Positions 41,179-43,835 of a stretch of DNA of 43,835 nt are shown in pieces; positions within the stretch are counted from its first letter, which is position 1; the number at the start of each line of letters is the position of its first letter. Under the pieces are notes generated by a model. The model did no database searches, was not told where the DNA came from, and saw only the letters and a program-made list of their open reading frames with translations. The DNA is from Amoeboaphelidium occidentale (lineage: Eukaryota; Aphelidiomycota; Aphelidea), in contig JALGPX010000091.1 of the NCBI GenBank assembly GCA_023515795.1, positions 1 through 43,835 of the forward strand. Direction: 5' to 3'. A program made the translations under genes and the position numbers.

Positions 41179-41233
41179 AGACGATCGCACAGTTAATTAG
41201 ATGATATTTTATGATTAAAAGAATAAAGGCGCT

Positions 41234-41569
41234 TTATTGGTTACTTTCTTTATGTTGAATCCAAGTCTGTGCAGACAAATCTTGGGGTATCGCCCTTGGC
41301 AATGTGTCGACCTGCTTTCCATTAACGTACCGTATTCCGCTGACTATTCCTTGAGTGTAACCTGGCGATAGTCGAACGTGAGTTAGCAAGTAGTAATTAT
41401 CAGAAGTGTTCGATTGATTCTTTCCGTGTTCTGCCAAGGTCCATTCCAATGGCTTCACTTTAGCCTCAACACCATCCCGTGGCAGTAACGCGCACAACTG
41501 GAATAAATTCACTTTAGAAGACGCGATAGGAAATCGTTTTCTCAATTGTGATTTCAAAGCGGTGTTCAT
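41234..41569 (-). CDS. Small protein resembling mitoribosomal mS34
   Basis: 111 residues from the ATG at 41569 (MNTALKSQLRKRFPIAS), a basic start with Arg/Lys and Ser that would suit mitochondrial import. The stretch DNYYLLTHVRLSPGYTQG, then VSGIRYVNGKQVD, resembles the WxLTRVRPDYT...GKAWGI...FKGK part of animal MRPS34, but the match is short and I cannot confirm it by search. The C-terminus IPQDLSAQTWIQHKES is short. If not mS34, it is an unassigned small protein. Confidence 0.4.
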   Translation of the reverse strand: MNTALKSQLRKRFPIASSKVNLFQLCALLPRDGVEAKVKPLEWTLAEHGKNQSNTSDNYYLLTHVRLSPGYTQGIVSGIRYVNGKQVDTLPRAIPQDLSAQTWIQHKESNQ

Positions 41570-41946
41570 GCTAGGAAGAAGAATGATCAGTGCAATTATA
41601 TCGAGTCGCAATTCGCAGCTGTGTTTGAAATAGCCAACGGCTAATGTGTCTCTCAGGGCGAAAGGCATTCATCAATATCAAGCGGGAACGGCAGAAGTGA
41701 GTGTGAATGAAATGAAACTGGTTTGCTTTCGTTACATAACACACAGTTCATGTTCAACTTCTAAAGCAGCACGAAAGATACTAAAACTGTGTTTATTTCT
41801 TGTACGAGATTATACAAATCGCGGTTTTAAACAAGTTTCTCGTGAGGTTTGATCATCATAGCAGAAAACTCGTTATATCTTTCTTAAACATACTTCAAGC
41901 CGTGGAATACTATCACAGCCTTCGATTTCCTACTCATTGACCACTA

Positions 41947-41955
41947 ATGAGTCAT
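41947..41955. promoter_or_regulatory. AP-1/Gcn4-type bZIP site, ATGAGTCAT
   Basis: The palindromic bZIP consensus lies 136 bp upstream of the secreted-protein ATG and about 84 bp before its TATA-like box. Fungal Gcn4/AP-1 factors bind this word. Whether it is used is not shown, and a 9-bp match can arise by chance. Confidence 0.4.
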
Positions 41956-42038
41956 ATTTTAGCCCCACAACCCACTTTGGCAAGCAGAGGGATGCACACA
42001 AACAAACAAACATGCGCACGCTCTGACGTTGAAAACAA

Positions 42039-42046
42039 CATATATA
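42039..42046 (+). promoter_or_regulatory. TATA box of the secreted lectin-like gene
   Basis: CATATATA followed by a pyrimidine-rich leader, 45 bp before the ATG at 42091. This is the clearest TATA box in the window, which fits a strongly or conditionally expressed gene. Confidence 0.6.
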
Positions 42047-42090
42047 CCAGTTGCCTGTTTCCTTTAGATTACTATTTAACGAATTTTGCT

Positions 42091-43344
42091 ATGAAGACCG
42101 TTTCTATTTTGACTATTTTGGCTCCTGCTGTTCTCATACTTGAGCTTGGTGTTTCAGCTGCTTTGGATGTAGAAGAATTCTGCTCCTCAAGACCAGTTGG
42201 TATGTACTGCAATCCTGAAGACGAGAAGAGAAAAATCGAGTGTCCTAGTGGCAAAAGTTTCTTGTGTAATGCTGAACCAGGAGAACACTGTCAAGAGCGT
42301 GGTATTCTTAAAACAAGTGGTTTCAAAGGTGGCATTGCTCGCTGCGTTCCAAAGTTGGATGAGACAAAGGTCGAAGAGTTCTGCTCATCAAGAAGGACAG
42401 GAATGTACTGTTGGCCAGAGAGGTCGGTGCTAAAGATTCAATGTCCAACTGGTTTGGTTTACAAATGTACTGCTGGTTCATCACCTAACGCTACTTGTGT
42501 GCAAAGACCAACCGGTGCTAGATGTGTTATTCGTGGTCAAGAGCAAGGAAGTACTGTATGTCCTGTTTTGACTGTTACTGCTACTGATACAGTTACTGAA
42601 ACTGTCACAAATGCTGATACTATAACTGTTACTGATACAGTTACGACTTCTGTTACAAGTACCGTTTCAAGTGGCATTATTTCAACAGTTACACTTTCTC
42701 CTGTTACTGTCACTGAAACCTCCACCTCAACAATTGTTCCTACCACTTCTCGCACTCCTGTTGTTTCTACTGTTACTGTTAATCCGACGAGCACTGAAGT
42801 TATTCTGTCAACATCAGTTGTTAGAAGAACTTCTTCAGTTGGTGGAGCAGGTGGACAAGTTACTGTTGTATTCCCTCCTCAAGTTACAACTGTTACAGTT
42901 CCTGGAAATACTATGACTCTGAGTCCTCCAGCAGTAACTGTTACATCAACAACAAGACCATCCGGAGCTACGAATAGCACACCTACTATTGTTCCTCCTC
43001 AGCCAACATCAGATGGTAAACCTTGTCCAGAAAATGGTCAAGTTGATTTAGGAAATTTGCCTGGTGTGCCTTTCCGTTATCAATACATCAGTACACCATT
43101 GAGTTTTGGAGATGCTTGGAACCGATGCAGAGCTATTAACGCAAATTCCAGACTTGCATATATTTCCACTACCGATGAACATTGGAGATTAGGAAATCTT
43201 TTGTGTGTACCTTCATGGTACCAGAACTGGAATGGGGACCAATATCAAGAAGCTTGTATTGCTCTTTATCCTGGAGGCGCAACCGCTGTTCCTGCTGGAG
43301 GTTGCGCAGAGAAGCTGCCATCTATTTGTCAAGTTCCATTGTGA
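42091..43344 (+). CDS. Secreted Thr-rich protein with C-type-lectin-like domain
   Basis: 417 residues. A signal peptide (about 1-22, hydrophobic, ending GVSAA) is followed by two tandem Cys-rich units of about 65 residues, each starting VEEFCSSR.xGMYC and containing ECPSG or QCPTG. A long Thr/Val/Ser/Pro stalk (about 155-310) of the TVTETVT type follows, probably O-glycosylated. The last 115 residues look like a C-type-lectin-like domain: an FRYQYISTPLSFGDAWNRC opening, SRLAYISTTDEHW, LLCVPSWYQNW, a Cys and a final ICQV. Two disulfides of the lectin fold are suggested. The usual EPN/QPD sugar motif is not evident, so carbohydrate binding is uncertain. There is no GPI signal. The frame is open upstream to 41947, but signal-peptide position and the TATA box favour 42091. 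Confidence 0.85.
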   Translation: MKTVSILTILAPAVLILELGVSAALDVEEFCSSRPVGMYCNPEDEKRKIECPSGKSFLCNAEPGEHCQERGILKTSGFKGGIARCVPKLDETKVEEFCSSRRTGMYCWPERSVLKIQCPTGLVYKCTAGSSPNATCVQRPTGARCVIRGQEQGSTVCPVLTVTATDTVTETVTNADTITVTDTVTTSVTSTVSSGIISTVTLSPVTVTETSTSTIVPTTSRTPVVSTVTVNPTSTEVILSTSVVRRTSSVGGAGGQVTVVFPPQVTTVTVPGNTMTLSPPAVTVTSTTRPSGATNSTPTIVPPQPTSDGKPCPENGQVDLGNLPGVPFRYQYISTPLSFGDAWNRCRAINANSRLAYISTTDEHWRLGNLLCVPSWYQNWNGDQYQEACIALYPGGATAVPAGGCAEKLPSICQVPL

Positions 43345-43461
43345 TGAAGGCCAGTTTTAAATTGTTGTAAATATTCTAATTAATAAATAACTTTTGGGAA
43401 TCTTTGCTGAAACTGTCCATTTTTAAACTTAAGTTTATTACAGTTAGTTAAGTAGCAGAGT
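43345..43461. terminator. Convergent 3' region of the two Thr-rich genes
   Basis: 117 bp between two stop codons facing each other. AATTAATAAATAA at 43378-43390 contains an AATAAA-like signal for the plus gene. On the minus strand TTTAAACTTAAG and TAATAAACTTAAG-like text could serve the other. No other feature. Confidence 0.4.
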
Positions 43462-43835
43462 TCAAAATCCAATGGTTACTGGAGTCAAGTGGGAGGTGAC
43501 CACAACTGGTTCAGGAGTAGAAGTAACAGCCCAAGTGCTTGTTGTAGCCCATGTGGAGGTTGATCTTTCAACATCAACTTGAGTTGTTGAAGTAACAAAG
43601 ACCTCTGTACCAGCTTCAACAACAGTTCCAGGCTGAACAATTATTGGAGGAAATGAAGTGTGAGGCTTAGGACTTGGAGTAGTAACACATTCTGTAATTG
43701 TCTGTGTCAATTCAACAGTTTCAGTTACAGTCAGTGTTAAGACAGGACAAGCGGTGGTGCCTCTCTGCTGGTCAACACAAACGGCATAGCGCTCATTGCG
43801 CTGTCTGCAGATAAGATTTGGATCAAATGAAGGTC
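43462..43835 (-). CDS. Partial paralogous Thr-rich secreted protein (5' end outside window)
   Basis: Only the last 124 codons are visible, with the stop at 43462-43464. The visible start has CRQRNERYAVCVDQQRGTT, then ACPVLTLTVTETVEL, matching the junction of Cys-rich unit and Thr-rich stalk in the 42091-43344 protein (GSTVCPVLTVTATDTV). The stalk continues with many T, V, S and P residues and ends HLTPVTIGF, without the lectin-like domain. The two genes are therefore related in their N-terminal and stalk parts and placed tail to tail. The start and signal peptide are beyond the window. Confidence 0.75.
   Translation of the reverse strand, partial: PSFDPNLICRQRNERYAVCVDQQRGTTACPVLTLTVTETVELTQTITECVTTPSPKPHTSFPPIIVQPGTVVEAGTEVFVTSTTQVDVERSTSTWATTSTWAVTSTPEPVVVTSHLTPVTIGF

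Larger units (their letters stand above)
41570..42090 (+). other. Intergenic region upstream of the secreted lectin-like gene
   Basis: 521 bp. The left half shows nothing convincing; a 68-codon open frame at 41646-41852 lacks any family signal. The right 150 bp looks like a regulated promoter: a perfect ATGAGTCAT (41947-41955), repeated AAACAAACA (42002-42010), TGACGTT (42025-42031) and CATATATA (42039-42046). Confidence 0.5.

Noticed and set aside
41646-41852. A 68-codon open frame upstream of the lectin-like gene
   Set aside because: No recognisable domain, no supporting splice signals, and composition like intergenic DNA.
42537-42916. Open frames on other frames/strand of the Thr-rich stalk
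   Set aside because: They are produced by the repetitive TVTETVT-type coding sequence and are low in complexity.

Overview
The window looks like a compact, AT-rich genome of a fungus, most likely an early-diverging (zoosporic, rozellid or aphelid-like) lineage. This rests on very short GT-AG introns (about 31-68 nt in every gene I could splice), intergenic gaps often under 100 bp, a GATA factor with the fungal LENLSWRLW amino-terminal motif, a trifunctional C1-THF synthase, a fungal-type external NADH dehydrogenase, and genes uncommon in Dikarya (FERM domains, a C-type-lectin-like domain, BRCA2 with BRC repeats, a Fanzor nuclease). The exact lineage is inference.

Layout. 1-1600: a Fanzor (eukaryotic TnpB relative) open at the left edge, with disturbed reading frame but intact catalytic motifs. 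1758-6507 (minus): what appears to be one long gene joining FERM-SH3-FERM to a Cdc24-like CH-DH-PH RhoGEF. 6575-10176: BRCA2 with seven BRC repeats. 10186-12657 (minus): an FGD-like RhoGEF with two FYVE-type fingers. 12741-13880: a wax-synthase-like MBOAT acyltransferase. 13930-14280: a relic of a second Fanzor with palindromes. 14314-20165 (minus): VPS51, an EngB-family GTPase, an alkaline ceramidase and a Rab11 GTPase. 20456-21891 (minus): two unknown proteins. 21892-22668: gene-free, with a duplicated segment. 22669-29298 (plus): APRT, a RasGEF crossed by an assembly gap, an EF-hand NADH dehydrogenase and Prp46/PLRG1. 29240-32339 (minus): a CDF metal carrier and a GATA factor. 32465-34124 (plus): NAD kinase and ATP23. 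34146-35512 (minus): a low-molecular-weight phosphatase and a GIY-YIG-like protein. 35617-38908 (plus): C1-THF synthase and a small unknown. 38935-39248 (minus): TIM10. 39633-41178 (plus): profilin and an acidic unknown. 41234-41569 (minus): a small, possibly mitoribosomal protein. 42091-43835: two tail-to-tail Thr-rich secreted proteins, one ending in a C-type-lectin-like domain.

Themes. Small-GTPase control recurs (two RhoGEFs, a RasGEF, Rab11, EngB), with membrane traffic (VPS51, Rab11) and actin (profilin). A second group is mitochondrial (EngB-like, external NADH dehydrogenase, Mmt-like carrier, Pos5-like NAD kinase, ATP23, TIM10, perhaps mS34). These are functional themes, not operons: nearly every gene has its own promoter gap, and several neighbours share a short divergent promoter or have overlapping 3' ends.

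The points most worth following are the FERM-SH3-FERM-RhoGEF fusion, the Fanzor with its nearby relic and possible guide-RNA region, the GIY-YIG-like protein that has lost its catalytic glutamate, the C-type-lectin adhesin pair, and an assembly artefact that splits the RasGEF.
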